Shown one piece after another: positions 1-36,256 of a stretch of 37,806 bases of DNA; position 1 is the stretch's first letter; every line of letters begins with the position of its first letter. Source of the stretch: Priapulus caudatus (Eukaryota; Priapulida; Priapulimorpha; Priapulimorphida; Priapulidae); assembly GCF_000485595.1 (NCBI RefSeq), contig NW_014577123.1, positions 558,981 through 596,786 of the forward strand. The letters are read 5' to 3'. The notes below the pieces were generated by a model, which was given only the letters and a program-made list of their open reading frames with translations, did no database searches and had not been told where the DNA came from. The translations under genes were made by a program, and so were the position numbers.

Positions 1-2
1 CA

Positions 3-64
<62 letters not shown>
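1..64. repeat. (CA)n/(CGCA)n microsatellite
   Basis: The window opens inside a simple repeat: about five CGCA units followed by roughly twenty CA units. It is cut by the window edge, so its full length is unknown. No coding content. Confidence 0.95.
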
Positions 65-65
<1 letters not shown>

Positions 66-290
66 TTACCGTATCACGCGCGTATACACAGGTACAAACA
101 CACCATTAGCAGGTGTGTATACAGTGGTACAGACACACCTTTACCGTACCATACGTGTATACACAAGCGCATACACTCCTTTACCGAATCATACGTGTGT
201 ACACAGGAACAAACACACCTTTACCATATCACGCGTGTAGACAGGTACAAACACAGACTTTGTCATATCACGATATATTTAACACTCCCC
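62..290. repeat. Degenerate ~39-bp minisatellite
   Basis: Five to six diverged units share a core reading TTTACCGTATCACGCG followed by GTATACACAGGTACAAACACACC-like sequence. Core starts fall near 66, 104, 142, 180, 222 and 259, giving a period of about 38-42 bp. The small open frame over this array follows the repeat and is not a gene. Confidence 0.75.
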
Positions 291-2617
291 TGATTACGCC
301 AGTTCACCCGTAGCATCGTGTCTAAACACTTTCAACAGTTGCCCGTCTTTTAACGAGACAGTAGTGCTCTTTGGTTTATCTCCAGTTCGCATCTTTAACA
401 ACATTAAAGTTTGTTTGCTATATTAAATAGTGGACGTTAACATAACCGGCGATACTGGCTCCAGCACACAGCAATTCATTATCTTTGGTATTACAGCTTA
501 TGGCAGGAATAAGCGAAAAGGAAGACGGAAACGGTAGTTAGCATCACAGTAAATGGTGTCTTTGATTATATGTGACTAGCCTAGTTGGTTTCACAGGCAC
601 ACACGAAATGCAGTGTTTCCAACTGTTTGTCGCGGGGTGTAACGCTTTCAGCATTTTAACAAACAAATTTAAACACAAAATAACTGCCACGGGTATACAT
701 ATATAGTTGACTGGTAAAACGAATCTTGCAAACATAGAAGCAATGGTGAATATGCAAGTACTAGTATCAATAGACTACCATCACAGGATCGGAATGATAT
801 GAATTACGACCAGTAGATGGAGCTAGCTAGGGACATGCACACGAACAAAATTCTAACACGGTAACATACCAACATGGGTACAATACACCCATATCGGCCA
901 AATTCTGACAAAATATACGATAACGAATACAATATTCCCATGTTAATACATATTTAAGAAGTGAACGTGCCTTTTTATGAGTAAAATATACCCATACGTA
1001 TTAAATTCTAGCAGGGAAGCGTGGGACGTAGGGCTGAAATGAGTCATGACAGGTAATCAGACAGCCAAGTGAGACTACGGTTACAACTCATCGTTACATC
1101 GCCAAACTACAGGGTTCATAACATTGCATGCACCTCTCACGAAGCTCGCGCCACGTTATGCTATTCACTAGTTGACTGGGAGAAAGCTAAGAATCACTCT
1201 GCCTTGTAACAACAGTCGTGTTACGTCACCATGCCACGCTCAAAACATATCTCTCACTTCAACCCGCAGCCCTTAACTCCACTCAGTACGTACACCACGG
1301 TAGACGGTACCAGCTTTCCCGAAAAATCATACTCACAGATTTGCTTTTGCTTTGGTTAAACGTCTCTCACAAAAAAATAACAAAACTTAAAATATGAAAG
1401 AAGTCAATGCAACGATAATCGCACCAAATTTATAAAATCACGAAAACCTTATAAAATCTCTCGATCAAGTCACACGCCGAATCGATAACATCACAACCTG
1501 CTAATCACAACTGAAGACAAAAGGGGAAAATCCACCTTGAAAAGGTGCCTTGATAACACGTGCGGTAGGAAAGGAAAATGGAGTGAGGAAGGAGGAAGCC
1601 AAAAGAAAAAAACGCAAAAGGAACGTAACGTATAGTGACAGCTAGTTAGTAACTACTAACTACATGCGGATCCTTGCTACGTACACAGCATGGATGCCAA
1701 CACCCACCACCCCACCATCGCAGGTGCTAGGTCACCCGGCGCCGCGCCTCGCACTCTCACGGCGTCGTAGTTATTGCTGACCCTCCCCGACTGGGCGGTC
1801 GCGTGCTGGCAACACTGACATTTCTACACGGATTCACACACGGTATGTACGATGACCGACGACGAAAACGACCGTTCACACAGGGGAACATGCGGAGAGC
1901 GAGACGCCACGTGACTGCCCCTTTGAGAATGCCCCTGAGTTGAATATTTCCCCCTGCTGCAAAAAACTTCAGTTCCCCCCTGTGTGCAGAAGGCGGCGGC
2001 ACTCCCCCCCCCCCTTGCGAGTGGCCAGCTGGCAAGATAACAAACGGAGGCTGGACATGTGCAGCGGACGCTGCCACCGGCGCCCCCTGGTGACCCGCCA
2101 AACTACGAAACGCAAAATGTAATGCAGTGCGAGAGACGAGAACTGTGTCGGTGCGACCCACTTGCTGCCGTTCCCCTGTCTGAAAGGTGCCGCGCGTGCG
2201 TTCTGCCTTAACACGTGTATAAACTATCCTACTGTACAGTCAATAAGAGTCGTATTTTTCGTATTACATAAACCGACGCACTAACGGGTGAGCGAGCGAG
2301 AACGCTCCCTGCCCAGCGATGGCTCTTCTCCGTGGACGCCTGTGTGCGGCCGGTCTACCGGGTTCTCCTGCGAGGCATATCTACCGCCGCCAGGGAGCAT
2401 GCCCGATGGCGATGCTCGATGTCTCGGGCACGCTCCCGTCGCCGCGGCAACCCGCCTCCCGACTCTTGCAACCCGATCTACCCGCTACGCACACGCGCAA
2501 TTCATTTACTAGGGAATTAGTTACAGCGTTCTCTCTCCATGTCTCTATCTCATTCTCTCTCCGTCTGCATCGCCGACGCCGCCCCACTTGGAAGCGCCGC
2601 TCGCCGCTGGACCCAGC
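291..2617. other. Region downstream of the ATPase stop, no gene recognised
   Basis: This lies beyond the minus-strand stop codon, so part of it should be 3' UTR. I see no recognisable protein on either strand and no canonical AATAAA on the minus strand near the stop. Short overlapping open frames at 1,757-2,700 occur on both strands in G+C-rich sequence and look like chance. The 3' end of the transcript is therefore undefined. Confidence 0.5.
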
Positions 2618-25992
<23,375 letters not shown>

Positions 25993-27933
25993 CTGAAAAG
26001 GAAGAACATTGACAACGACATGAGTAATTTTCACTGACAGACCAAGCTCTGGGCACAAACTGTGAAGACTCAAACACAGACGTTAACTGTGCGAATGAAA
26101 CACATGCGGCACGCAATATATACACGTTCGATTTAGCTGACATTGTAGGACAACACACGATCAAATGTTGTCAAAATTACATCAAAATGCACTGTTAGCA
26201 TTACCATTCATACCGATACTTTCCTACACGTGTAACAATCAGTACACAACCAACATCATCCCATTTCATAGAATTATGCACGCATCATTGATCAACACCT
26301 ATTTCAAAATTTCCATACGTACACTAAAGTTAATGACAGAGTTTTCCGATATTAAAACTGCTACAGCTTAGTCAGTACCTTTGTTGGGGGCATCCTTCAC
26401 TTTAGAAGGTGCAGGTATCAATGCAGACTTCCAATACAGCTAGAGCACGACCTCACGGGCACCTCTGTCTAAACCCACTGGGACACAACTACACGTGCTA
26501 ATTCAGAGTTTCACATCAAATATCATATACTGCTGGCAAACAAACCTTTGACCTTAGCCTGCACTTAGTATAAGTCTTCGCTGCTCCATTCTAGCCGTGT
26601 TTACCTACCCCCTGTGTTACATACATGTACGAATAATGAACCAGTTCGTACTTGGTTTATAAAACCATTGGACCATAATTTATAGCTCATTCAGTGAAGA
26701 TTTGATGCTAGCATTGTCTTGCTTGAACTGACTAGAATACAATAACTTTATAAGCAAGCTGATAATTTAATAGCATACTAAGCATACATTAATAATTTCG
26801 TAGCTCTTAGTCTATGCTCCAGGTGCATCATTAAATATTTATAAGGTTAATGGCTTTGCAATACATACGGGGTATATCTACTACGCGCGTAAATATACCC
26901 CAATATAAATGGGTTTCTCCTACCATAACTGTTTGTATAGATTTATAACCGGGTGGCCAGTGAATTACTTGGCTGAATACACCGCTGTATTTGGTCCTCT
27001 AGTCCTGCTAATATAGAGATAGCTGCATTTTATACTCAATCCATACAGCTGCCATTCACAGCAACTCAAAGCCAATGCCTCAATGCCCACCTAAGCTTCC
27101 TGATCAGCCGGCCGTATTCCTGTAGGCAGTGTTTGCAGAGCAATCGTTGCGGCTGAATCGCGTTTTTAGATGGCACAATGGGCACGAATTATGAGATCGC
27201 TTAAATTTAGAAACGATGCATGCCGAAGCATAAAATTTGACACATGACCTTCTTATGCAGATAACGAGAATATATGTGGCCACGCAATGCTAAATCGAAT
27301 GCCGACTTTGATTTCCAACGAATGTGGCTTTAAGCAATTATTTCACGTGACAGTTTAGAATAAGCACGCCCCATTTCACAGCATCAGTGGTTTGTACTCT
27401 CCTACTAAGAAAAGTTTTGCTATGAGACACAACCTGATAATTGCAGAAGAATAAGCTAAATGTATTACGTCAACATTTAGTCCACGTGATCACTGTTTTT
27501 AAAAAGGCAACTATACAAGATAAAATATCAGTCTGTAGACAGCATCACCGCAATGATATATGTTTTAATGCTTCTGGCAATACTCAACTTGATAAGATAC
27601 ACCTAAATGTTTGTAAACGCTGTACATATCATAATTTAACAAGAAAATATCGTTCGTGTATACTCGCGAGAAAGTTGGCTTGCTCCGTTGTTTTTTTATA
27701 GCACCCCATGAAATGGTGCTTGAAAAGGAAATGGTGGTGCTTAATTGCTTTGTGAATTGCCATGTAAGCATTGGTCCAGCAGAAATTTTAACATGAATCA
27801 AATATGCAAATAGGTAGGCCTAATTACATTGTGCAAAAAAGTGGTAACTGGGTATGACGTAAAAAGTTATTACAAATCAGCACTACATTTAAACCTTTGT
27901 TGCAATAGGGTCAAAACGGGCACCACTGACAGG
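25993..27933. other. Presumed intron 1 of ATP1A, no feature recognised
   Basis: About 1.9 kb of A+T-rich sequence without recognisable genes, transposon ends or tandem repeats. The first coding exon of the ATPase should lie here or further up. Confidence 0.5.
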
Positions 27934-28439
27934 ATATTTATTAGGGCTGTCATTGGTATCAAATTATTTCGATTCGATTATTGATTTTTTCCCCCCGATA
28001 TTTCGATTCGATTCGATCCGATTCGATTTAATAATTATGTAATAAAACATGAGCCGTGAAAGTACAGTAAACTCATGTATTGTGTTCTACTTTATGATAA
28101 CTAGGGGTGTAACGATATACCGGTATATCGGTATATTGCAATATATTTTGAAAACTCGATATATCGCGATACAACTTCCGGATATCGATATTTTAGCGAT
28201 AGCGGTGGTATAACAAGAAAAAATTCTTGACACTTGCCTTTATGTCTATATTGTTAATGGCTCGGAAATTATGCCACTGGCGGTGTATATATTACGAAAG
28301 CACAATGCGTGCACGCCGCATACAGTATTACTGGTAAGCGCCACTGCATGGAGCACTGCGCGCTACTACTGCGCGGGCAGAGTGGGGCAGACTGTGTGCG
28401 CGAGGCACAGAGCACGGCAACTAGGGAGTCTATTAGTCG

Positions 28440-29002
28440 GCGTTCGATTTGCTTCCCCAGAGCCACCTGGTTAACCTGGGTACGATCGAACGCATCTGGT
28501 TAGGGAAGATAAACGAACGGTTTTTGGGTTAACCCGGGTTAATTTCTGGATGCCAGTGACAAGAAGAAAAAGATAATACAACAATCTGCAATCTTATTAT
28601 TAATGAAATTAAGAATGAGCGGCTCAAGCATAGAGAGCATGTCCAGTAATTAACATCATCCTATCCACTCCACGTCCTTGAGAAACGGGACGCGGAAAAC
28701 TCAGTTAAAGGGGGTGGGCTTGTGGTGTCGTTATAAACAGTCATTCACACTGCTACATTCATGCAGCACTGATCCCGCACTGATCTATGCACTGATATTG
28801 TCGCCATGCATGGTGCATGGTTGCAATGGATTGTGGGATACTTACCCAAGCCCCCCCCAAGTGAGCACCTCGGCGAGTCGCTCACTTCATTCTCACCCGG
28901 GTTGACCCGGGTAACGAAAAAATACCACGTGACTGCCAAATCGAACGAATTTGGGGCTGGCCCGAGTAGACCCAGGTTAACTTGGGGAAGCAAATCGAAC
29001 GC
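28440..29002. mobile_element. Third-level inverted-repeat element (563 bp)
   Basis: The left end GCGTTCGATTTGCTTCCCCA (28,440-28,459) is matched exactly by its complement at 28,983-29,002. Inside, GGTTAACCTGGGT and ACCCAGGTTAAC continue the symmetry. I cannot read a clear target duplication. It sits wholly inside the inner hAT element, making a three-level nest. Non-coding. Confidence 0.82.
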
Positions 29003-29100
29003 ACTATATATATAGCCTATGCTCACCTGAGTGCCCGCGCGCGCGCGATACAAGCTGAAGCGAGCACCCACTGTTTCAGTTTCAGTTTCAGTTTCAGTAT

Positions 29101-29265
29101 CCAGTATTAGCCAATTATGCAGCAGGGGTATTGTGTATTCCAGCTACGTCAGTGCCTTCCGAGAGGGTATTCAGTACAGCGGGTGACATTGTTACGACAC
29201 AGAGGGCTGCACTGTCAGCGGAAAAGATTGCCGTGCTTCTGTTTCTCAAGAAAAACATGAGAAAT
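29101..29265 (+). pseudogene. hAT transposase C-terminal dimerisation domain fragment
   Basis: The open frame reads PVLANYAAGVLCIPATSVPS, then ERVFSTAGDIVTTQR, AALSAEKIAVLLFLKKN. IPATSVPSERVFSTAGDIV is the signature of the hAT family C-terminal dimerisation region, which ends with a Leu-rich FLKKN helix. No DDE catalytic residues or zinc finger occur upstream, so it is a remnant. It is preceded by four TTTCAG units (about 29,074-29,098) that resemble acceptor sites. Confidence 0.9.
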
Positions 29266-29505
29266 GAAATCATGTCATATAATACAATATATGATGATAT
29301 TAAAACCATCAAATTGTTACTATATCATGCATGGTATACACTTCCCAATTCGTATTGGAAAATATTGCAATACAGTTTTGTCGTATTGCAATATATTGCA
29401 ATACGGTTTTTGGTCGCAATACTCACCCCTAATGATAACTATATGCATTTTATACATTGCTGTGCTTAAATGCAACATGGGTGAAGTATATTTACCTGAA
29501 TTCAA

Positions 29506-29864
29506 CCAGATTGACCCACAGGCACTTGAAGCGTTTCAATAAAATATAATGCTAAATAAATACGAAATCTATTTACTACCAAATTCTCAATGTTTCTATA
29601 CTCTCTTTCACCTATTATTGCCGACAGTTTCCTGTAAATTCCATCCACATCCTTTGTGCAACCATATACGCTGCCGGCGCCATTGCTCTCGCGGCTCCAC
29701 TGTTGCACGCTTACACTAATATATATAGTGTATATATATAGATACTATAAATAGGTGAAAGAGAGTATAGAAACATTAAGAATTTGGCAGTAAATAGATT
29801 TCGTATTTATTTAGCATTATATTTTATTGAAACGCTTCCAAGTGAGTGTCTGTGGATTGACCTG
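29506..29864. repeat. Foldback element with ~110-bp arms
   Basis: The left arm (29,506-29,618) starts CCAGATTGACCCACAGGCAC and contains GAAGCGTTTCAATAAAATAT. The right arm (29,750-29,864) is its complement, ending GTGTCTGTGGATTGACCTGG. The loop holds a TATATA-rich stretch. It lies in the outer hAT element, next to the inner one. It has no coding capacity. Confidence 0.88.
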
Positions 29865-30268
29865 GCATCGCGGCGATGGCGAAGCAGCAGACATGCTTTT
29901 ACGGTAGCCAGATTTTATCATAGAGATCAGTGAGACAGGATACGCACCAGAGACAATAGAACACCACAGTTATTGATTGTCTCTGTATGCATGCGCCCTG
30001 CACTACTTCCAATAATGGCGGCGTTCAATCAAAAATGCTACCGATGCTTCGCTGGCTACATTTTAGCACAAACAAAAAAAAACTCCGATCGCTATTTTTC
30101 AATTTAAATTTCGATATCGATATCGGACGCAAATCCATCGTGATTTATCGATGAGGTGGGCATCGATGACAGTCCTAATATTTATAACAATGTTACATAA
30201 CAATGCTGATATTTAGCATAAAAATTTTCGGGACACTGTACTTGTACTACTATAATTTATAAGGCGGG

Positions 30269-30463
30269 CAGCACACTTCACCATTTTCGTTGCTCGTACA
30301 GGCAATTTTCGTGGTCGCCACAAAAATGGCCAAGTGTGTGGGGGCCGGCAACGACCACTCACCACGGAAATTTAGTGGTGACCACGAGTTGCCGAGAATC
30401 AAACCGGTTTGATTTCTCACCACGAAAATTGCTCGTGGTGGCAACTTATGGTGAAGTGTGCTG
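30269..30463. mobile_element. Short inverted-repeat element (~195 bp)
   Basis: CAGCACACTTCACCAT at 30,269-30,284 is complementary to ATGGTGAAGTGTGCTG at 30,448-30,463. The inside is rich in GTGGTCGCCAC and CACCACGAAAATTG motifs, which can pair further. The similar sequence goes on to about 30,508. It is MITE-like, with no clear target duplication. Confidence 0.7.
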
Positions 30464-30509
30464 TGACGCGGCAACGGCCACAAAAATTGCCGACCACGAA
30501 ATTTGCTGC

Positions 30510-31450
30510 TAGCTTAAGTGTATATATCTACAATTACCTATATTTACAATTTTGCAACATACATAATTTTCTAAAAACAAGAAGCATGCACTAGGTAGGG
30601 TCAATACTCTGCTAATAAGGGGCATGTTGCAGTTTATTTTCCATAGTTACATACAATTTTTCCCATATATGTTAATTTCATCATGCAATTTGATGAAAGA
30701 TACTAAGTATTTGCATTTCTATTTAGCCATTAAACAGACAAAAATGATACTAATAACCGTTGCACGTTATTAAATTAAAACTTTGGTTGTAAGTGTCCAA
30801 GTACAGGTGCAAAAATTAGGCATATTCAAAACCTCAACAAAACTGGCATATCAATTATTCCTCGGATGCAGCCATTTTAAAATATATTTGTACAGTGTTG
30901 GGAGTATTCTGTTGTGAAACTCCATGTGAGTTTAATCAATAATCATAAAATAACAATATCATAATGAATATGTACTCAAGACAATAATATTGACCCCTTA
31001 CTACTCTGAAACGGTTATTAAAACGGAACAAAACGACATGTATTTACAGAAAATCCTTGCTATCATATACATATTCTATACAAATTTCACTGACACTAAC
31101 AGCCAGTATCTACAGACACGGACACGAACGACTGGACTGCAAGTAAACGAATTGCGGGCAATGATATGCTAATTAACTCGTAGAGAGTGCCCAAGTGTAA
31201 TGTAAATGCAAGGCTTATTGCTGGCTGTCATTGATTGATTACTGCCTGCTAAGTATTCACTGTACTGCTGGCAGTGGTAGTCTAAATTAGCAACAAATAT
31301 TGAACTTAATGAAAATTACATTATATTTTTTTCGTCACATATATAAAACGTGATTGGCGTCTGATGTACTACGAGGTGGAGTATGGCGCACGTCAGTCAT
31401 TAAGTAGGTAGGCCTGTACCGGCGTAATTAGACGCTCGCCCGAAACTGGA
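30510..31450. other. A+T-rich non-coding stretch
   Basis: No gene or repeat recognised. A CCAAT next to TTTTATATATG on the minus strand near 31,340-31,360 resembles a core promoter but has no exon after it that I can recognise. Confidence 0.45.
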
Positions 31451-31460
31451 TGCTCCTAAG

Positions 31461-31566
31461 TGCGCATGCGCCTCTTGTTTTGCAAGGGTGCACACAGCGC
31501 ATAAGTCATCTGCACATCTTGCCCTTCCGGCCTTCGACACGGTTGCAATAAACAAACATGGCGGAC
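31461..31566. promoter_or_regulatory. Promoter-like cluster: NRF1-, ETS- and YY1-type sites
   Basis: Within about 105 bp lie TGCGCATGCGC (31,461-31,471, NRF1-type palindrome), CTTCCGG (31,524-31,530, ETS-type) and ACATGGCGGAC (31,556-31,566, similar to YY1 or translation-start elements). This C+G-richer island in A+T-rich DNA is typical of metazoan housekeeping promoters. A plus-strand ATG at 31,558 opens only 11 codons. Which transcript it serves is unclear; the ATPase gene (minus) is one candidate. Confidence 0.45.
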
Positions 31567-31670
31567 TACCCTGTCACTGATGGAAACATTTGATTGAAAC
31601 AATTTGCAATATGAATATGTAGTAAATTAGTAAGACTGTTTTATGTGTGTCAGGTTACAAGGCGAAACAA

Positions 31671-31830
31671 AAGAAAACAAAAGAGCATGTCTACTATTTC
31701 CTACGGCCGTGCAAAACAAGATTCAAACAAAAAGAAAACAAAAGAGCATGTCTACTATTTCCTACGGCCGTGCAAAACAAAATTCAAACAAAAAGAAAAC
31801 AAGAGCAAAACAAAAGAGCATGCCTACGGA
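31671..31830. repeat. 61-bp x2.5 tandem repeat
   Basis: Units AAGAAAACAAAAGAGCATGT plus CTACTATTTCCTACGGCCGT plus a GCAAAACAA-rich tail start at 31,671 and 31,732, with a partial third copy after 31,793. The three overlapping open frames here follow the repeat and are not taken as genes. Confidence 0.85.
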
Positions 31831-34800
31831 GCGTCCAAATACTACGAGCGTACAAATACGCCGGTACAGGCCTATTACTATTAGTAGGCCCTACTAATAG
31901 TACTATTACTATTACTAGACTATATCATATATTATATGAATGAATACCGAATACGTCAGATTTTTGCATCACAAACGAAATAGAAATTGCAGTATTAATT
32001 AACTCCTCTCCTAGATTTAGGTACCTACTTTATTATACAAATATATTAGTTTACTTACATCTTCCATTATGATTTTGGCCTGATATTATAATTTATAAAA
32101 AAATTTGATGAAATTATACAACATGGCTACTTAGCAGGCATCCAATGTGCTATAGTGGCGCCATCCATGGCAAACTGAAAAACATATTTTTGTTCATAAC
32201 CTCTTACAATTTTTTTATATACTATGTCAAAATGTCCAGTGTTAACAGAAAAAACTTTGCTACATTATGAGGAGTGATTAATATTTTCATTCACAACAAT
32301 AACAAAGTCTATTAATAAAAAATAATTTATCCCCAGATTGGCAATATGCTAGGGCACTGCTTGTTCAAGGTACACTGTACACTGACATGACACCCCGCAA
32401 CTGTGCACGGTGTTGCGCTTTTGCTAATTTACTTTGCACGTTATAGACCGTGGGCTAATCACAAAAGTGCAATTCTATTTACACCCAAATGCTATTTTTA
32501 ATCAAACAACTATATTTATTTTAGGACAAATTCGTCCATACTATAACTGAATGTAAAAGTTGTTTATAAGATATTGCAATCGTTCTCTTAAATTAAATTA
32601 AGGTCTGTAGCTTGCAGCCGAAAAGTTACGATGCGCAACTTTGAAAGCAGATGTGCTAGTAATGACGCCACCGTCGTTGTAAGCAACGATAAAGCAGTTA
32701 GTTTTAAAACGTTTATTTTAACAAATATTTCTAATTTAAACAGTGGAATTTTAAATGTAGCATAATTTACACCTATTTTAACTGAAAATATGCAAGGAAC
32801 TGAGGGTTATGTATCCCTTTAACCATAGGTTAAGACGTATCTGAAATTTAATGAACAGAGAAGTCAGCTGATGACAAAGATATGACATTGACGTTCACTA
32901 CATGTCATGACATGAGCATTCTTTTTAAAAAATCACAAAATTTTGCAAAGCCTTACAGGAGTGCAACACATAATTATTACACATTAAATTACAACATACA
33001 GTTATACAGCACCTTGTAATATGCAAAGTTTTTAAAATCAGCTATAAAGAACTAAGGTACAACCACCTTCAACTGACTAAACTGATCAATAATCATAATG
33101 TACCTAATATTCACATATGCATAACGTCATTGTAACTACCGATATCACATGGTACACATTAATGCACGCATTTAATACTCATGATAACTTGACAATTGAT
33201 AATTCATGACATCTATAAAAACGTACCATTCCCATATAAATGGGCACTACACTAGTTAGATGTTGTAAATTAGATACATGTTCAGAGGTAAAACGTCTCA
33301 TCTATTCGTCATGAACCCAATAAACCCAATACAAACGTTCATATCAATTGATCAGCACTTGTTACAAGTACAGCATGTCAAATATTGAATCCAAGCCCAT
33401 GTCACACGAGAATGTACGTATATATTTCCTTTCTTCAATGCTTTCATCAATCACTTTTATATATATATTTGGCTAGATATATAGACATACCAATTCTAAT
33501 GATTACAAGGTGTACGACGAATAACAGAAACGCATAAACCAGAACTACCACATAGTGTGATCGGCGTATTTTTTTATCTGGTATAGCCAATAAAGGTGCA
33601 TACAGGTTTAGTTATCGTCATAAAGCTAAGATAACCAGACTTTTCGATAAGTTATATTGTAGAGAGGTAATGACCACACTGATAACCGCCCAAACAGCAG
33701 ACATCTTCTCTATGCAACGGCGAAGGTGCCTGCATTTATTATAGCTCACCTTTCTAACTTATCTATTTGAGATCAAAGTAAACTACACCAATAAATTCTT
33801 TATCCTCTGATCCATTTTGGAACAACCGATTTAAAAAATCTCAGGCAATTTAGTCATAGTATCAAAATGTATTACTTGCGACCATACATGGCCTTTACCA
33901 AAGACCGTTTTCACAAGCAAACTCTCCTGGGAGGCTGTATTACTAATCACTCAGTAATTTATGCACGAAATAATCTGAAGTGTTATATTTTCACCACCCC
34001 TCTAATTAGAGTAATTGTAAATTGTTGTATCAACAATATTAGTGAGCGATGAAGCTAATGTCCTTCTTCAGCTAATATATTAACGCTCAGAGCAAATAAA
34101 TTTTTCTCTGCATAAACAGTAATCTTCTCACTTTAAGAGGTATGAGCACTTGCCTAACCGAACATTACTTTGTGGCTAGGCCAGTAACAAGTTCCACGTG
34201 GATTCGTGTCATCATCGACTTGCACTACTGGTCTGACTGGTGGTGGCAAGCCAACATACTCACACTCTTATCTTGACATTGAGAACCCTCTAGTTACAGT
34301 CCCTATTATTTAGATCTGTTTACGTGTGCTGTATCGTCATTATCGTAAATTTGCACTTGCTAGCATTCACTGGAAACCCAGCAAGCACAGTTTGAAAAAA
34401 TAAACCCTGCGTGCATTAATTTGAGCACTGTTTGCAAGCTGACCACCATCTTTGGGTATCAGACTTCTCCTGCACCTCCTGGCTGATGTAGAGGTCAGAC
34501 TGAGAACGATTCTAGTTAGCATCTCACCAGGCATGGAGCACTGCATTATCGATGGATACTGATAGTGACATACATACAATATAACAGTAATAAAATATAA
34601 AAAAGTGTTTAAATATTCACTCCAGATTATAACTGATACAACATACATAAATTAGGTTGCACAATCTATTATACCATAATCTAACTGCAAATCATGGTAA
34701 ACGAAAATATATGAAACACCAAATCTTGAGCAAATTTGTCGTAGGAAAACACCCAGGAGTGCATTACACAGTAATATGTAATTTTATGGTATGTTTGACA

Positions 34801-36160
34801 TTTAGGAGTGCAAACAAAAAGGCGATCATAAAATCATGTCGAATCAAGCAACACAATTATAACTCGTAATCCGACAGTGCTTAGGCAGACCGTTTTATCT
34901 CATGATGTACAGCTAACTACAACCAACAAGGGAATTACGATAAACCGCGCACCTCCTCTGAAACCTATCTCATCTTCAGCCAATCTAGATAAAAATGCCA
35001 GCACGCCAAAATGGGCGACAGTGCCAGTTTGTATTATTTATCAACAAAAAAAGATCGGCCAAGTTGCATTCCTTATGACAAACTGTAACTTGATACATTC
35101 CAAGCTTCATTGGGTGGTCCATGTGCCGCACATATATATTATATTGATCGTGCAAACATGAGCCGGTGATCCTAATATTAGCTCTAACACACATGGATGT
35201 ACGTTACGTCATGTACTGTGTGCATACATCACTGTCAGGAAGCCACAAGGTCAACTGTGATATGCAAAACATTCAGCAAACCCATTTTGCTACAAGGCCA
35301 GATTTTACCTCCATTTCGACATAGGTCGTTACATCAAAAATTAACCCCAGCCACTATGCTTTTATACGGTACACGACAGCTGCATTTTGTATATAACGTG
35401 CATGTACACGTGCCACGTCAACTTTATTATGTAACCAGCAGAATTTTGTGTTAATTACAATGGTAGCATTGCCTTGAAAATGAGATTATGGTGCATGTTA
35501 TCCGCACAACACTGTTACAAGTAATAATTGGGTTGGCATCAGCCTTTGTGCTTGCATACAAAATGAAGTAAATTCTGAGAAGAACTTATTCTATCCCGTA
35601 ACATTTTCTACTAGTGATAACATTTGTGTTCGATTTGATGTGCAGTAATTATAAATCACATTTCATGCAGTTCTAAGTTCTACACAGATTAGATTTATTA
35701 CGTGTCATGTTGACACACACACAAAATCCAGTAAAGGGCAGCTGTTTCTGTTAAATTTCAAATCAAGTGCTTCTCACCTACCATTATGTTTGTGCTAGCC
35801 AACCTGATCTCCTTATCAATGGAGCATAGTACAATGAGAAAAAAGTATAATGCTGAAAAGGTGATTATAATGTGACCAAAGTTAGTAAATTATAAAATTA
35901 GGACCTGAGAATGCAGAAAATTTCAGAAATATCACGATCTATGCACAATGGTGCTTCAGATGATATTGTTTGACGTCTCTTTTAGTGCATGGCATATACC
36001 CTGATCTATGAATGGTTATGTTAATGGGTTTTAACAACAATGAACAATATTGCTGGGAGTCGTATCAAGATCTAAGTATTAAGAGTTTAACATGTTGGTC
36101 TCACAGCCAGCTAACTGCATGATAAAATGGGGGTGTGGTTTTTCACACGCCACAACTTAC
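31831..36160. other. A+T-rich stretch without recognised genes
   Basis: More than 4 kb with only short open frames and no family signatures on either strand. I see no tandem repeats of note and no transposon ends I could pair. The first exon of the ATPase may be hidden here; a weak candidate is discussed in the findings. Confidence 0.45.
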
Positions 36161-36179
36161 TGCCTAGTATGCCGATGTA

Positions 36180-36256
36180 CTCATATCTACACGCACTCAC
36201 TCACACACACGCGCACACATGCTTACTCACACACACGCACACGCACACACGCGAAT
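36180..36256. repeat. (CA)n/(CTCA)n microsatellite
   Basis: CACGCACTCACTCACACACA-type repeat with CGCA variants, about 75 bp. Confidence 0.85.

Larger units (their letters stand above)
28094..29439. mobile_element. Inner hAT element (1,330 bp) with 8-bp TSD
   Basis: The ends are TAGGGGTG (28,102-28,109) and CACCCCTA (29,424-29,431). They are flanked by the exact duplication ATGATAAC at 28,094-28,101 and 29,432-29,439. The subterminal regions carry TATTGCAATATA repeats in opposite orientation. At its right end it keeps a hAT dimerisation-domain coding fragment; the rest of the transposase is gone, partly replaced by another inverted-repeat element. It is a deletion derivative and cannot move by itself. 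Confidence 0.9.
27934..30185. mobile_element. Outer hAT-like element, host of nested insertions
   Basis: The ends are TAGGGCTGTCA (27,942-27,952) and TGACAGTCCTA (30,167-30,177), complementary with one mismatch. They are flanked by the exact 8-bp duplication ATATTTAT at 27,934-27,941 and 30,178-30,185. An 8-bp duplication and TAGGG-type ends are hAT features. Subterminal sequence is rich in TTCGATTCG at the left and ATCGATATCG at the right. It has no transposase of its own that I can see, and contains a complete second hAT element at 28,102-29,431. Confidence 0.88.

Noticed and set aside
29131-29469. A 112-codon frame as a complete transposase
   Set aside because: Only the C-terminal dimerisation domain is present; the tail beyond FLKKN is element end sequence, and the listed start is a TTG within a longer frame.
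31643-31943. Three plus-strand Lys/Asn-rich frames
   Set aside because: All three frames are open because of a 61-bp tandem repeat rich in AAAACAAAAG; no evidence of coding.
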